A stretch of 64,000 bases of DNA from JBHHUI01 sp965248775 (GTDB lineage: Bacteria; Chloroflexota; Anaerolineae; Anaerolineales; JBHHUI01): positions 4,588,001 through 4,652,000 of the forward strand of contig OZ252150.1 in the NCBI GenBank assembly GCA_965248775.1, in the 5' to 3' direction. Each line of letters begins with the position of its first letter. The stretch's first letter is position 1. Below the pieces are notes generated by a model that was given only the letters and a program-made list of their open reading frames with translations, was not told the origin of the DNA and ran no database searches. Positions 8,834 through 19,092 of this stretch are shown here, piece after piece. The position numbers and the translations under genes were made by a program.

Positions 8834-10248
8834 TGTTTGGGCTTGACTTTCAGTGCGGCAATTATTTTGATTGTACGCCAGTGATCTTTTCGTCATTGCT
8901 TGTTGTAGCGATAACGGCTTTTGTTGTCTTTGCGTTGACTCGGCTGATAGACGGCATCGCAATTGACCAACAACGTCTCCGTCAATCGCTACTCTTTGCG
9001 ATAATCGCTGTCGGTGCTGTGCGAGTCGGCTATGCTCTCATCCTCGATCCCGGGGTGATTATCCTTTCAGATGGATATTATCAGCGTGCCGTGAATTTAT
9101 ATGAGGGGCTTGGCTTTCTGAATGAGTACGGAAATCCGACTGCGCTCTTCATGCCGGGGTATTCAGCTCTATTGGCCATGACCTTTCATGTTTTGGGTGG
9201 GCCATCGTTCATTGCAATCGTTGTATTGCAGACATGCCTTGGTTTGGCCTCAATGGCAGTTGTCTATTACCTTGCCAAGGCAACATTTGATCAATTTACT
9301 GGCTTGATTGCAGCCTTGATAATTGGATTGTTTCCAAGCCAGATCATTCTGGCTTCATTTGCCCAATCAGATTTGTTATTTGAAGTGGTTTTGTGGACTG
9401 CGTTGGCGGTTTTTGTGTATGCCTCCCGCAATTTGGATAGCCCCTTGAAGTTGCATTTGTTATTTTCCGGTTTGCTATTCGGAATGGCGTCTCTTACACG
9501 GCCATACGGCCTGGTGGTATTAACTACATATTCTTTGTGGTGCGTTTTCATAAATTCCAAGCGACAAGCCTTGTTCCTCGTGCAGAGTGTGAGGCCATTG
9601 GCAGTCGTAATCGTTACTGCTTTTCTGTTGCATGGAATGTGGGTGATCAGGAACTATCGTGTCTTCGATAGTTTTGTTCCATTTTCTACGGCGGGAGGGA
9701 TAAATTTATGGGTTGCAAACAATCCCGATTCGACCGGTCGTTACGACGGTGTGCCCTGGGAATTCTATTCTGCGGCAGAGTCGCGTGAAGAACTTGCTCT
9801 TGACCAAGAACTTGGGCAAAAAGCCAGGGAATATATCATCAGCAATCCGTTGGAGGTTCTAAAGAGATTGCCGAGAAAGTGGATCTTCCTCTTCGGTAGT
9901 GACACAACCTTGCTCGGTCAAGTGTTGGCGAATGCGAACCCTCAAGTTGAGCGCTGGAAAAATCATATCGCCGGTTTCGCCAATGGATATTATTTATCGA
10001 TTTTTTCAATGGCTATACTTTTCACGCTAAAATCCCTTAAGTTTCTCATGTTCAATGTAGCCGGCTCGTTTGGAATTGTCTTGTTTCTTATATTGCTGTT
10101 GATTTTCTCGTTTTTCCATGTGGAGACAAGATTTCATATGCCCTTTATTCCTGCGATTGCAATCTATGCAGCCGCTTTTGTCCGACGTGTACTGCTACAC
10201 TCGCAGAGTACTGTCACTTTCACACAAACTCTGAGCAATGCTCATTAA
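8833..10248 (+). CDS. GT-C family membrane glycosyltransferase (GT39/ArnT-like)
   Basis: 471 residues from ATG 8833 (TTG 8830 also in frame). About ten hydrophobic segments. After the first segment comes an outward loop with ILSDGYYQRAVNLYEGLGF, where the D is the likely catalytic acid of the GT-C fold; FMPGYSALLAM and PYGLVVLT follow, as in related proteins. It would transfer a sugar from a polyprenyl-phosphate donor on the outer face of the membrane. Related genes at 17665 and 20223 share the layout but lack the first-loop aspartate. An 86-base gap follows. Confidence 0.83.
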   Translation: MFGLDFQCGNYFDCTPVIFSSLLVVAITAFVVFALTRLIDGIAIDQQRLRQSLLFAIIAVGAVRVGYALILDPGVIILSDGYYQRAVNLYEGLGFLNEYGNPTALFMPGYSALLAMTFHVLGGPSFIAIVVLQTCLGLASMAVVYYLAKATFDQFTGLIAALIIGLFPSQIILASFAQSDLLFEVVLWTALAVFVYASRNLDSPLKLHLLFSGLLFGMASLTRPYGLVVLTTYSLWCVFINSKRQALFLVQSVRPLAVVIVTAFLLHGMWVIRNYRVFDSFVPFSTAGGINLWVANNPDSTGRYDGVPWEFYSAAESREELALDQELGQKAREYIISNPLEVLKRLPRKWIFLFGSDTTLLGQVLANANPQVERWKNHIAGFANGYYLSIFSMAILFTLKSLKFLMFNVAGSFGIVLFLILLLIFSFFHVETRFHMPFIPAIAIYAAAFVRRVLLHSQSTVTFTQTLSNAH

Positions 10249-10334
10249 AAGTACTCGTGACCACCAAACATTTACCAGCATGAAATGTGATGGACTATAA
10301 GCAAACCTCTTTCTGAAAGATAGCTTCCCTCAGT

Positions 10335-11318
10335 TTGACTAATCCTCAAGTTAGCGTCGTTATCGCGACGTACAATCGTGCCCATCTTATCTGCCAGGCC
10401 ATTGAGAGCATCTTTAAACAGACTATCAATGACTTTGAAATTATCGTTGTCGATGATGGATCAAGCGATGAGACCGCGCACGTTCTTGCTCAGTTTTCAA
10501 ACCGAATTCGAGTGATACGTCAACCTAATCGGGGTCGTTCTGCGGCCCGAAATACGGGTGTGAAGGCTTCCCAGGGGGAGATTATCGCTTTTCTTGACTC
10601 AGATGACCTCTGGTTGCCTACCAAATTGGAAAAGCAGCTCACTAAATTTCAAGATAGTCCAGAGTTTGGGGTTGTACAAACCCTTTCCAGCCTGATCGAT
10701 ATAGATGGACAGCTGTTAAAATGGCCGAGCCGGGCGCGCCGACGGCTCTATCAACGCGCACTCCGACATGGCTATACATATGAAGCGATGAGCCGGGAAT
10801 GCATCATGTTCCTTTCGACAGTCGCCGTCCGTCGTGAATGTTGGGTCCGCATTGGGCCAATGGATGAAAACATACCAGCGTTTGAAGATTGGGATTGGTA
10901 TCTCCGAGCGGCCAGGGTAACTAAAATCGCAACTGTCCCAGAATCACTCGTGCTTTATAGAGCGCACAGCGAAAACACATCCACGGCCGAATTTTTAGAG
11001 GGCCGCATCATTACGTGTGAGAAGCAACTAAATTATCTGGCAAGCAACGCGAGTTTAGCCTATCCACGGAGGGCGCAGCGCAACTTCCATTTGCATCTTG
11101 CAGTCTCAAAGTATATGCAAGGATACCCATCTAAATCTGGACATTGGATGCGCAAAGCAGCAAAAATCGATCCGACTGTATTGATCTGGCCTGCGTATCT
11201 TAGATATTCTCTATCCATGTTCTTGCCAGAAAAATGGATAAACGAGGTGAGGTGGTTTGGGCGTCATTTTACTCGACGCTCTTCGGGCAAAAATGCCTCC
11301 CGAACGCATAATCCCTGA
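10335..11318 (+). CDS. GT2 family glycosyltransferase
   Basis: 327 residues from TTG 10335. Motifs: VSVVIATYNRAHLICQAIESIF, the nucleotide-binding VVDDGSSDET, NRGRSAARNTG and the DxD-type FLDSDDLW, all in the first 110 residues; then ENIPAFEDWDWYLRAA near 185, the usual acceptor-side ED. The C-terminal 100 residues are helical without a clear membrane anchor. It is a cytoplasmic sugar transferase of unknown specificity. The end overlaps the next methyltransferase by 26 bases. Confidence 0.85.
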   Translation: MTNPQVSVVIATYNRAHLICQAIESIFKQTINDFEIIVVDDGSSDETAHVLAQFSNRIRVIRQPNRGRSAARNTGVKASQGEIIAFLDSDDLWLPTKLEKQLTKFQDSPEFGVVQTLSSLIDIDGQLLKWPSRARRRLYQRALRHGYTYEAMSRECIMFLSTVAVRRECWVRIGPMDENIPAFEDWDWYLRAARVTKIATVPESLVLYRAHSENTSTAEFLEGRIITCEKQLNYLASNASLAYPRRAQRNFHLHLAVSKYMQGYPSKSGHWMRKAAKIDPTVLIWPAYLRYSLSMFLPEKWINEVRWFGRHFTRRSSGKNASRTHNP

Positions 11319-12039
11319 CGAAGAACCACCTGGCATCGTAGCGTTGCACTTAAAACGCTATGAATTTGCGCGTGCATATGTGGCTGACAAGCGTGTTGCA
11401 GATGTCGCTTGCGGTGTGGGATACGGTTCACACTATTTATCGGATTTATGTTGCCAGATTATAGGAGTGGATATTGATGGTGATGCGCTGACTTATGCAG
11501 CTCAGCGGTACAGCGGTCCTAACAATCTCGCTTTTATTAGGGCAGACGCAGAAATTCTTGGGTTAAGGACGGCTCAATTTGACGTAGTATGTTCGTTTGA
11601 GACAATCGAGCACGTCGAGGACGTACATAGATATTTATCAGAGATAAAACGCGTGCTTTCTCCAGGAGGCTATTTCATCGTCTCCACGCCATGTGTGGTT
11701 CATACTACGACTCGACCAAGAAACCCCTTTCATCGGCAAGAGTGGAGCCCAAAAGATTTTGAAATATTACTTGATCAATACTTTGACCAAGTGCAACTAT
11801 TTGGACAGAAGCGACGACAAACCTTAATAAGCACATGGCTAAAACGGTTTGATTTTCTAAATCTACGCATCTTGCTTTTACCGCTCGGGCTAACGCAGAG
11901 AATTGCAAGAGCTTCAGGTGTACGCGCCACGCCAGATTCCCACCTCGTTGATGTGCTCATCCAACCCGGTGATTTGCGTCGAGCAAGCGAGATTATCGCA
12001 GTCGCTTTTAGTCAACCGCTGGATTCGGACCAGGCATGA
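11293..12039 (+). CDS. Class I SAM-dependent methyltransferase
   Basis: 248 residues from ATG 11293; an upstream TTG at 11257 would give 260 but deepen the overlap. SAM motif I is VADVACGVGYGSHYL, the acidic strand-2 end is GVDID, and SFETIEHVEDVHRYL with LSPGGYFIVSTP completes a Methyltransf_11-type core. It would methylate a sugar hydroxyl or a chain end. The stop overlaps the next start as ATGA, so it is coupled to a second methyltransferase. Confidence 0.82.
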   Translation: MPPERIIPDEEPPGIVALHLKRYEFARAYVADKRVADVACGVGYGSHYLSDLCCQIIGVDIDGDALTYAAQRYSGPNNLAFIRADAEILGLRTAQFDVVCSFETIEHVEDVHRYLSEIKRVLSPGGYFIVSTPCVVHTTTRPRNPFHRQEWSPKDFEILLDQYFDQVQLFGQKRRQTLISTWLKRFDFLNLRILLLPLGLTQRIARASGVRATPDSHLVDVLIQPGDLRRASEIIAVAFSQPLDSDQA

Positions 12040-12854
12040 AAACCATTGGTGCTGATCAATGGGGAAATGTGTGGGAGAAAGACCTGGCCGAATATCAGGG
12101 TGTTGAGATGCGTGCGGCGGTAGATGAGGAGGCGAATAGTGTTCGGTGTGAAAAGATTCTCCAGTTTTTAAGGAATCGTCTGGGCGGCTTATCTGGGCTA
12201 CGGACAGTGGAGGTCGGATGTGGCGGAGCAATCTATAGCCTCATATTTGCCCGACTAGGCGCAAAGATTACGCTTCTGGATTTTAGTTCTGCGGCCTTGA
12301 GGCTTGTAGAACAAAATCTCGAAGCGCTGGGATTGGACGGCGATTTAGTACAAGTCGATGCGTTCAATCTTCCGCAAGAGCAGCTAGAAACATACGATAT
12401 CGCGATGTCCTTTGGAACTATCGAACATTATCGCTATCCTGAACGCCTTGCTATTTGTCAGTCACATGTTGATATGGTGAGACCTGGAGGCGTTGTTATC
12501 CTAAGCACTCCAAATATCCTTTTTATACCTCACGAGATATTGAAATTGATGTTGATAGCCCGAGGAAAATGGTTTTTAGGTTATGAAGGTAGCTTTTCTA
12601 GACTCGAATTCCAACGCATCTCGCGTAAGCTGGGACTGGTGCAGGTGACCCTAGTTGGATCTTCTTGGCGTGCTGATGTACGCCGTTATTTGAATATTGT
12701 GCGCAGTACGCGGACATACCGGCGTTTATTTGGGGCGCCTCACATGGAGGTCGATGTCTCGACAGCTGTACCGGTTCTTCAAACGCATCATTGGCTGGAT
12801 GATTATCTCGGGCATGATCTTGCGTTGCTTGGTATCAAATCTGATACCAGATAA
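12036..12854 (+). CDS. Class I SAM-dependent methyltransferase
   Basis: 272 residues. Motif I is VEVGCGGAIYSLIFARLGAKITLLD, followed by a strand-4 FGTIEHYRYPE and VRPGGVVILSTPN. Only the SAM core is recognisable; the C-terminal 90 residues (YEGSFSRLEFQRISRKLG) have no assigned role. It overlaps the previous methyltransferase by four bases (ATGA), so two methyl transfers may be made in step. The substrate is likely a sugar of the repeat unit. Confidence 0.83.
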   Translation: MKTIGADQWGNVWEKDLAEYQGVEMRAAVDEEANSVRCEKILQFLRNRLGGLSGLRTVEVGCGGAIYSLIFARLGAKITLLDFSSAALRLVEQNLEALGLDGDLVQVDAFNLPQEQLETYDIAMSFGTIEHYRYPERLAICQSHVDMVRPGGVVILSTPNILFIPHEILKLMLIARGKWFLGYEGSFSRLEFQRISRKLGLVQVTLVGSSWRADVRRYLNIVRSTRTYRRLFGAPHMEVDVSTAVPVLQTHHWLDDYLGHDLALLGIKSDTR

Positions 12855-12866
12855 ACGACAGTAAGC

Positions 12867-14000
12867 ATGCGCATTGTTTATACAGTTTTAGATGGCCGCC
12901 TAGCTGGCGGCCAAATGATTTGCGGGCAAATCTTGCTAGCTGCGAGAGATGCAGGGCATGAAGTCTGTCTTGTCACTCCTTCTTTTGGTGAATTTACGGA
13001 GATAATACAAGAAGAAGGGATTCCGATCATCGTTATATCGATGGAGCATTCTTATCATATACACCGGGCCTGGCAGTTCGCGCGGTTTCTCAAAGACTGG
13101 GGCGCTGACGTCGTCCATTGCCATGCGGCAGTCGTGGGAACGATCCTCGCGCGAATCGGAGCTAAGATTGCAGGCACAGAACTTATAAGTCACGTTCACA
13201 TTGAAAACAAGTTTAGTGAGCGGACTTCCATTCGAAAATTCCAGATTTGGCTGGATAACTGGACTGCACGTTTTGCCCAAGCGATAATTGCGATTTCCGA
13301 AGATACCCGACAAAATCTGATTCGGCAGGGTCTCCCACCCGAGGCTATCAGAGTTGTTTACAATGGGGTCAATCTAGATAGCGTTGGCGACAAAGGAGAA
13401 AGAGCATTAGCACGAAACTTCATTGGCTTGAACGGAGTTGACCTTCTCGTTGGTACCATTGCCCGATTATGCCCAGTCAAAGGACAGCGCGAATTTATCC
13501 AAGCAGCTTCCAGGATTAATGCTGAATTCCCTCAGACTAAGTTCGTGATCGTCGGCGAGGATTTGGAATTTGGTGGGCGCTATCGGCTGGAACTTGAAGA
13601 ATTAGTGTCGCAAATGAACCTACAAGATGATGTCATCTTTACGGGTTATCTGCATAACGCCGCTAAGCTTATGTATGCGTTTGACGTCTTTGTGCTTCCA
13701 TCTTGGATCGAAGGCATGCCCGTAACAATCCTAGAGGCGATGGCAGCGGGCATCCCGGTCGTGGCAACGCCAGTGGGTGGAGTGCCTGAACTAGTGCTCG
13801 AGGGTAAAACCGGGTTGCTCGTATCTCCCGACAGCCCGCAACGTTTAGCTGAAGCTATAGTTTATTTGTTAAAACACCGAGACAAAGCCCATTTAATGGG
13901 TAGGGCCGGACGGGAACGGGTTTGGCGGCATTTCTCCAAGCAACAGATGGTGGAGCGGATATTTGCCCTGTATGATGCTATTTCTCACACTAATCAATAA
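12867..14000 (+). CDS. GT4 family glycosyltransferase
   Basis: 377 residues from ATG 12867. GT-B fold: the N-terminal domain has LDGRLAGGQMICGQ (glycine-rich acceptor loop) and ADVVHCHAAVVGT; the C-terminal domain begins LVGTIARLCPVKGQREFIQA and carries EGMPVTILEAMAAGIPVVATPVGG, the donor-binding E(x7)E. The first of three consecutive GT4 genes with gaps of 9 and 25 bases, presumably adding successive sugars in the cytoplasm. Confidence 0.87.
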   Translation: MRIVYTVLDGRLAGGQMICGQILLAARDAGHEVCLVTPSFGEFTEIIQEEGIPIIVISMEHSYHIHRAWQFARFLKDWGADVVHCHAAVVGTILARIGAKIAGTELISHVHIENKFSERTSIRKFQIWLDNWTARFAQAIIAISEDTRQNLIRQGLPPEAIRVVYNGVNLDSVGDKGERALARNFIGLNGVDLLVGTIARLCPVKGQREFIQAASRINAEFPQTKFVIVGEDLEFGGRYRLELEELVSQMNLQDDVIFTGYLHNAAKLMYAFDVFVLPSWIEGMPVTILEAMAAGIPVVATPVGGVPELVLEGKTGLLVSPDSPQRLAEAIVYLLKHRDKAHLMGRAGRERVWRHFSKQQMVERIFALYDAISHTNQ

Positions 14001-14009
14001 AGGCAAGCG

Positions 14010-15137
14010 ATGGTTCGGATAGGAGTTGATGCGATCCACCTTTCTCGAAATAGGAAGGGCATCGGCCGTGTGGAGCGTAGCCTGATCCAGACCCTGGTCA
14101 GTCACCAACTCGATCACGAAATCGTAGTTTTTCTAGATAGAGATCCGGCCACGCTTGGTTTGCCTACCTCCGCCGGAATAAAATTCATTACTAGGCCAAC
14201 ATACAATTTGTTGGTTTGGGAACATATTCAGTTACCGTTTTTAGCGCAGCGCCACGAGGTACATTGTTTATTAACCCTAGCGGATCGAGTTGGAGCACTG
14301 ACCTCCATGCCTGTGGTGATGTATCTTTTCGAAACACCTGATCATCGGCTTTGTATGAATTCGCGGCTGGGGAGTAACCTCTATCAAGGAATGAGTGATG
14401 CAATCACTCGCAGACTATTCCCGCGCTCTTTGAAACAGGCCGTTCGAATTGTGGCCGCCTCGCAGGCGACACGGCTAGACCTGCTAGCCCATTACAGAGT
14501 TCCTGAATCAAAGATCGAAGTCCTCCACGCAGCTGCCGAAGAAATTTTCAAACCATCAACTGACCAAACATACCTGCAATTAGTACGAGGTCGGTTGGGA
14601 ATGTCGGATGGGTATGTGTTACATTTCTCAACGGGCGATCCGCGAGATAATTCGATTGTTGCTCTAAAAGCGTTCGCTCATGCGAGATTACCGGCGTCTA
14701 AGAAATTGGCGCTAGCAGGTGGCTCACAAACATTTGAGGTCCTGGCAGGTGTTATTGATGAATTGGGCATAAGGGAAAAGGTTATCCCTATAAGCTTTCT
14801 GCCGGATCATGAACTGGTCGAGTTGTATCAAGCAGCCGATGCTTATTTGGATCCATCCCTTTATGAGGGGTTTGGGCTTCAAGCAGTGGAGGCGATGGCG
14901 TGCGGCGTGCCCGTAATATGTTCGAATACCACCGCGCTCCCCGAAGTAGTAGGAGATGCGGCTCTTTTATATGCACCGTTTGATGTCGCCGGGTTTGCCA
15001 AAGGCATAGAGTCTGTAATGAATAATAGTGATCAGGCAGAGACAATGCGTACACATGGATTATCGCAGGCTAGACAGTTTTCGTGGGATCGCACTGTAGC
15101 GCGATTGTTGCATATATGTTCAGAAGTAGTGGCCTAA
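14010..15137 (+). CDS. GT4 family glycosyltransferase (mannosyltransferase-like)
   Basis: 375 residues from ATG 14010, AAGG just upstream. The N-terminus IGVDAIHLSRNRKGIGRVERSL and the C-terminal EGFGLQAVEAMACGVPVICSN followed by LPEVVGDAALLYAPFD are typical of WbaZ/MtfB-like mannosyltransferases, where the LPEV-GDAA segment is conserved. Mannose specificity is only suggested by this similarity. It lies nine bases after the previous GT4. Confidence 0.85.
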   Translation: MVRIGVDAIHLSRNRKGIGRVERSLIQTLVSHQLDHEIVVFLDRDPATLGLPTSAGIKFITRPTYNLLVWEHIQLPFLAQRHEVHCLLTLADRVGALTSMPVVMYLFETPDHRLCMNSRLGSNLYQGMSDAITRRLFPRSLKQAVRIVAASQATRLDLLAHYRVPESKIEVLHAAAEEIFKPSTDQTYLQLVRGRLGMSDGYVLHFSTGDPRDNSIVALKAFAHARLPASKKLALAGGSQTFEVLAGVIDELGIREKVIPISFLPDHELVELYQAADAYLDPSLYEGFGLQAVEAMACGVPVICSNTTALPEVVGDAALLYAPFDVAGFAKGIESVMNNSDQAETMRTHGLSQARQFSWDRTVARLLHICSEVVA

Positions 15138-15162
15138 CTTGATTTTTAGGTGAGAGACCAAT

Positions 15163-16326
15163 TTGATAATACCCAAGCGAGTTGCCCTACTGACCGAGAT
15201 CATTTCGCCTTATCGGATTCCAGTCTTAAATGAATTGGCAGCAGACCGACGTGTTGAGCTAGATGTCGTTTTTTTTGCAGAGACAGAAATTCGCCGCAGA
15301 TGGCGTATACCGTGGGAACGAATCCGCTTTCAATATCGTGTCTTGCCGGGTTTCGTGGTCGCACATCGATATCAGCACGGTCCGATATTTTTAAATCCCG
15401 GAATATTATTGGCATTGTCGAGAGGTAAATTTCAAACCGTCATCTGTTTTGGCTATCATCATCCGACCATCTGGATAGCCCTTCTTTGGTGTCGTCTAGC
15501 AGGAGTTCGTGCATTGTTGTGGAGCGAGAGCACCTTGATGGACTCCCGTTCTACTGGTAGAGTTATCGAATGGATTAAGCGGCGGATAGTCCGATTGTAT
15601 GGTGGTTTTGTCGCAGCTGGCAAGGCTCAGGTGGATTATCTTAAGTATTTGGGGGCGCCCGCCGACCAAATCTGGATTGCACCTGACGCCGTCGATTCCG
15701 ACTTCTTCACAAAACAATCTCAAGTCTTCAATAACCGACGCCAAGAAATTAAACAAGCTCTAAATGTAGACGGCCCGATCATTCTGTATGTTGGTCGGCT
15801 ACTAGATGCAAAAGGAGTACCGGATCTTCTGGCTGCCTTTGATCGCATCACTGCGCGAACGTGTGCGACGCTCTTTCTAGTAGGTGATGGGCCAATGCTA
15901 GATCGCTATCAAGAGATTTGCAGGGTGCGTGAACTAACGTCGGTGCGATTTGAGGGCTTTCGTCCGCAGGAAGAGTTACCTAAGTATTATGGAATTGCTG
16001 ACGTACTCGTTTTTCCTACTCGCAGTGATCCGTGGGGTTTGGTCTTGAATGAAGCGATGTGTGCGGGATTGCCGGTTATAGCCTCAACAGCGGCCGGTGC
16101 TACGGCAGATTTGGTTCACCCAGGTCAAAATGGCTTCGTGCATGATCCGGGAGACGTAGATATGATCGCGCGGCATATGTTTACATTACTTAGCAACTAT
16201 GAACTGCGCCGTCGAATGGGATACGCCTCTCGGAAGATCATTGGTGACTTCAGTCCACAAAAGATGGCTCAGGGGTTTATAGATGCCATTCATAGCTCAC
16301 CTAATAAAGAGAATGCCCCCGCTTAG
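15163..16326 (+). CDS. GT4 family glycosyltransferase
   Basis: 387 residues from TTG 15163, preceded by GGTGAGAG as ribosome site. The N-terminus reads RVALLTEIISPYRIPVLNEL; the C-terminal domain opens ILYVGRLLDAKGVPDLLAAF and has DPWGLVLNEAMCAGLPVIAS. This version (ISPYRxPVLNEL plus DPWGLVxNEAM) is often seen in exopolysaccharide clusters. Its end overlaps the polymerase/ligase gene by about 14 bases. Confidence 0.85.
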   Translation: MIIPKRVALLTEIISPYRIPVLNELAADRRVELDVVFFAETEIRRRWRIPWERIRFQYRVLPGFVVAHRYQHGPIFLNPGILLALSRGKFQTVICFGYHHPTIWIALLWCRLAGVRALLWSESTLMDSRSTGRVIEWIKRRIVRLYGGFVAAGKAQVDYLKYLGAPADQIWIAPDAVDSDFFTKQSQVFNNRRQEIKQALNVDGPIILYVGRLLDAKGVPDLLAAFDRITARTCATLFLVGDGPMLDRYQEICRVRELTSVRFEGFRPQEELPKYYGIADVLVFPTRSDPWGLVLNEAMCAGLPVIASTAAGATADLVHPGQNGFVHDPGDVDMIARHMFTLLSNYELRRRMGYASRKIIGDFSPQKMAQGFIDAIHSSPNKENAPA

Positions 16327-17638
16327 GTTGAATTGGAGACATACTGACCACAGTCTTGCTAAATATTTCTGGCAGATTGAATGGCTCGTTACGTTGGCCG
16401 CCTTGGTCTTGATGTTGCATGCGACCAATATAACTATTGTTCGCCAATCACTCGAACGCATGCGCTGGATGCCCTTTATATTGTTAACCGCGTTCGGTGT
16501 GATACAGATTGCAATCACTCGTCGGTTACCTCGCCGCGTCCGATGGTTCGACATTACGGCAATTGCTTTTCTGGTATGGGTCCTCTTTTCTGTCGTTTAC
16601 TCTTTCGAACCCTTGCTGACATTTATGCGAGCTGGTTCCGTGGTCCTTGTCTACGCGGTGGTTTTTTGGGTCTTGTGGCAATTTGCTGATGAACATGGTG
16701 TGAGACGGATAGTTCGCGCGTTGATGTTTGCAGTTGCCATTCTGGTTGTGATGAATTTTGTAATCTTGCTGTTATGGCCCGTGAAAGCCTTCCCATATGA
16801 TGGTCGTTTTGCAGGCTGGATGGAGAATACCAATGCGGTGGCTGGTCTTATGGCCCTGGTATCGCCTCTCGCGCTCTATTTTGCACTGGATACCCAAATG
16901 AAAGCGTTTTGGCTATTGTTTGTTGGAGTGGCAGTCAGCCTGATTCTCACTCAATCTCGCACAGAACTATTCTCTGCACTCATCGGTAGTGGAGCTTTTG
17001 CACTTTGGGTTCTGCAGGGTCGAAGAGCCGAAATATTCATCGGAATGTTTATCATTATATGTTTGCATATAGGCTGGACGATTCTAGGTCCTGCCCTGCA
17101 GCCGCCAGACCAAGTGGGGTTTGCCGCCATTGAGTTACACTTGAGCCCCCAAGATTTTCCGGATCAGAATAGTGCGGTGCCAAATGTTCGATTTGTACCC
17201 AAACACTTAATAACTTTTGGGGGACGAATTATATTGTGGGGATATGGAATTGATTTCCTGTTCGAAAAACCCTGGATTGGCTTTGGTTTTGGGCTGGAAG
17301 AGCAATTATTTCAACTGCATGGCGTTAAGGAAGGCCGCCAATTTTTCTCAGGGTCATACTTCCATAATTCATATTTAGGAATGATGTTGCAGCTTGGAAT
17401 CCCTGCTGGATTATTGCTTATTTTATTGCTGGGTACGCTGCTGGTTAGAGAATTGCGAGCCATAGGTCGTCAAAGCCCTCCTTTGCTCCGAACTGCTATG
17501 TTGGGAGTACTTATTACGGGCATTATCAGTAGTTTTTTCGGCAGCTGGCTGCTTTCCATGGGAAATGCAATCGCATTTCCCTTCTGGACTATTGTTATGC
17601 TATTAGCAAGATATCCGGAATCCCGGGTTGCGGCATAG
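16313..17638 (+). CDS. O-antigen polymerase/ligase-type membrane protein (Wzy/WaaL family)
   Basis: 441 residues from ATG 16313 (451 from 16283). About 11 hydrophobic segments and a long outward loop (about 255-330). The sequence has GWMENTNAVAGLMALVSPLALYFAL and TQSRTELFSALIG, features of the O-antigen ligase/polymerase family, and a large loop ending SGSYFHNSYLGMMLQLG, where the HN is commonly conserved. It would join lipid-linked units outside the membrane or ligate the chain. Polymerase and ligase cannot be told apart here. No other Wzy candidate was found in the window. Confidence 0.8.
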   Translation: MPPLRLNWRHTDHSLAKYFWQIEWLVTLAALVLMLHATNITIVRQSLERMRWMPFILLTAFGVIQIAITRRLPRRVRWFDITAIAFLVWVLFSVVYSFEPLLTFMRAGSVVLVYAVVFWVLWQFADEHGVRRIVRALMFAVAILVVMNFVILLLWPVKAFPYDGRFAGWMENTNAVAGLMALVSPLALYFALDTQMKAFWLLFVGVAVSLILTQSRTELFSALIGSGAFALWVLQGRRAEIFIGMFIIICLHIGWTILGPALQPPDQVGFAAIELHLSPQDFPDQNSAVPNVRFVPKHLITFGGRIILWGYGIDFLFEKPWIGFGFGLEEQLFQLHGVKEGRQFFSGSYFHNSYLGMMLQLGIPAGLLLILLLGTLLVRELRAIGRQSPPLLRTAMLGVLITGIISSFFGSWLLSMGNAIAFPFWTIVMLLARYPESRVAA

Positions 17639-17664
17639 TATTGTTCCATTTGGATGATATGTGA

Positions 17665-19092
17665 ATGGATACCGACAAGGAGTTGGTTAACGCACCATTA
17701 GATTCAGTATTGTCCTTCGCATCTCGGCTAGAGACTGAAATTGCTTCTCACATCAAATGGCTATTTACTGGTCTGATAATTTTTTCATTCGTCCTGCGTG
17801 TTGCGGCCAAGGTCTATTTTGTTGGAGAGGTGTTTTTCTGGAGTTCAGGCTACCAAGAATACACAAACCTGGGACGTAGTCTACGAGAAGGCGCAGGATT
17901 CTGTTTTACCTTGCATAATTATGCATTGTCAGTAATTGGTATTGACCAAAGCGTGCTTGGTGAAAAATGTGCTCATCTAATGCCAGGTTATCCGGTGTTC
18001 CTCTCTTTAACCATGATCAGCGGCAATGAATTTATTTCTGTCATTGTCTCACAAGCCTTAGTAAGTGTTGGTACTGTTTTGTTTGTTTTCCTTCTCGGTC
18101 GAAATTTGTTTGGACTGGTTCCAGGGTTTATAGCCAGCACAATGGCAGCCTTTTACCCCTATTTCGTCTGGCATGACACTAGCTTGCAAGAGACGGGACT
18201 TTTTACTTTTTTTGTCACACTTTCCATATTATTGTTATATAGAGCCTATAATGCACAGTCCAAAATTGCCTGGGGAATGTCTGGACTTTCTCTGGGGATA
18301 GCGACACTCATCCGTGCTAGTCTGATGCCCTTCCTAGGCATGGCATTGTTGTGGTCTGCTCTTGTTGTGAGCGGCTCAACTCGTGCAAGGTTATGGCGAG
18401 TTACCATGCTCGGAGGCGCACTGGTTGTCGTACTCCTCCCTTGGCTCTTTCGTAATCAGATCGTCGTTGGCGCTCCGATATTTACTTCACAATCAGGGCG
18501 ATTTCTGTGGATTGGGAATAGTGAGCATACATTTTCTCACTATCCCCAAGACCATATTGATGTTAGTGAAACAGAAGCCTGGCTAGCGCTAAGCGCAACA
18601 GATCTATTAGAAATCCGCAGCTTGGCTGATGACGAGGTTGCTCAAAGTGTTTGGTTTTTTGATCGAGGCATTAGCTATATCAGAGAAAACCCTGGAGCGA
18701 CTCTGTGGGGCGCAATCCGTAAAATTTGGACGGGCTTTTCATGGATATTCAGTCCTGGTAAAAGGAGCATTGAGCAATTGGCTTACATCAGCTCTTATTT
18801 CCCATTGCTAGTGTTTGGTGGATGGGGATTTTGGATAACACGTGACCGATGGAGAGAGTTTAGCCTGATATACATGCTGTTCTTAAGTTTCATGGCTGGG
18901 ACAGCTGTCTTTTGGGCTCATACCAGCCACCGCAGCTATCTAGACGTGTATCTAATGATATTCGCCGCCCATTCATTGCGTACGGTATATGCCATTGGTA
19001 TATCTCAGTTGTATCGGGCGCGTCAGAGTGGCTCGGTAGCCCTGACTCGCTGCGATGAACATTCTTCTCGTCTCTCAATACGATATTTTTAA
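17665..19092 (+). CDS. GT-C family membrane glycosyltransferase, paralog 1
   Basis: 475 residues, about 10-11 hydrophobic segments. Clear paralog of the gene at 20223: shared YVWHDTSLQET, GAPIFTSQSGRFLWIGN and HTSHRSYLDVYLMIFAAH. In the first outward loop, where the relative at 8833 has SDGYYQ, this protein has SSGYQEYTNLG, so the expected aspartate is a serine. It may use another acid, or not be a catalyst. The 3' end overlaps the next GT4 start by 38 bases. Confidence 0.8.
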   Translation: MDTDKELVNAPLDSVLSFASRLETEIASHIKWLFTGLIIFSFVLRVAAKVYFVGEVFFWSSGYQEYTNLGRSLREGAGFCFTLHNYALSVIGIDQSVLGEKCAHLMPGYPVFLSLTMISGNEFISVIVSQALVSVGTVLFVFLLGRNLFGLVPGFIASTMAAFYPYFVWHDTSLQETGLFTFFVTLSILLLYRAYNAQSKIAWGMSGLSLGIATLIRASLMPFLGMALLWSALVVSGSTRARLWRVTMLGGALVVVLLPWLFRNQIVVGAPIFTSQSGRFLWIGNSEHTFSHYPQDHIDVSETEAWLALSATDLLEIRSLADDEVAQSVWFFDRGISYIRENPGATLWGAIRKIWTGFSWIFSPGKRSIEQLAYISSYFPLLVFGGWGFWITRDRWREFSLIYMLFLSFMAGTAVFWAHTSHRSYLDVYLMIFAAHSLRTVYAIGISQLYRARQSGSVALTRCDEHSSRLSIRYF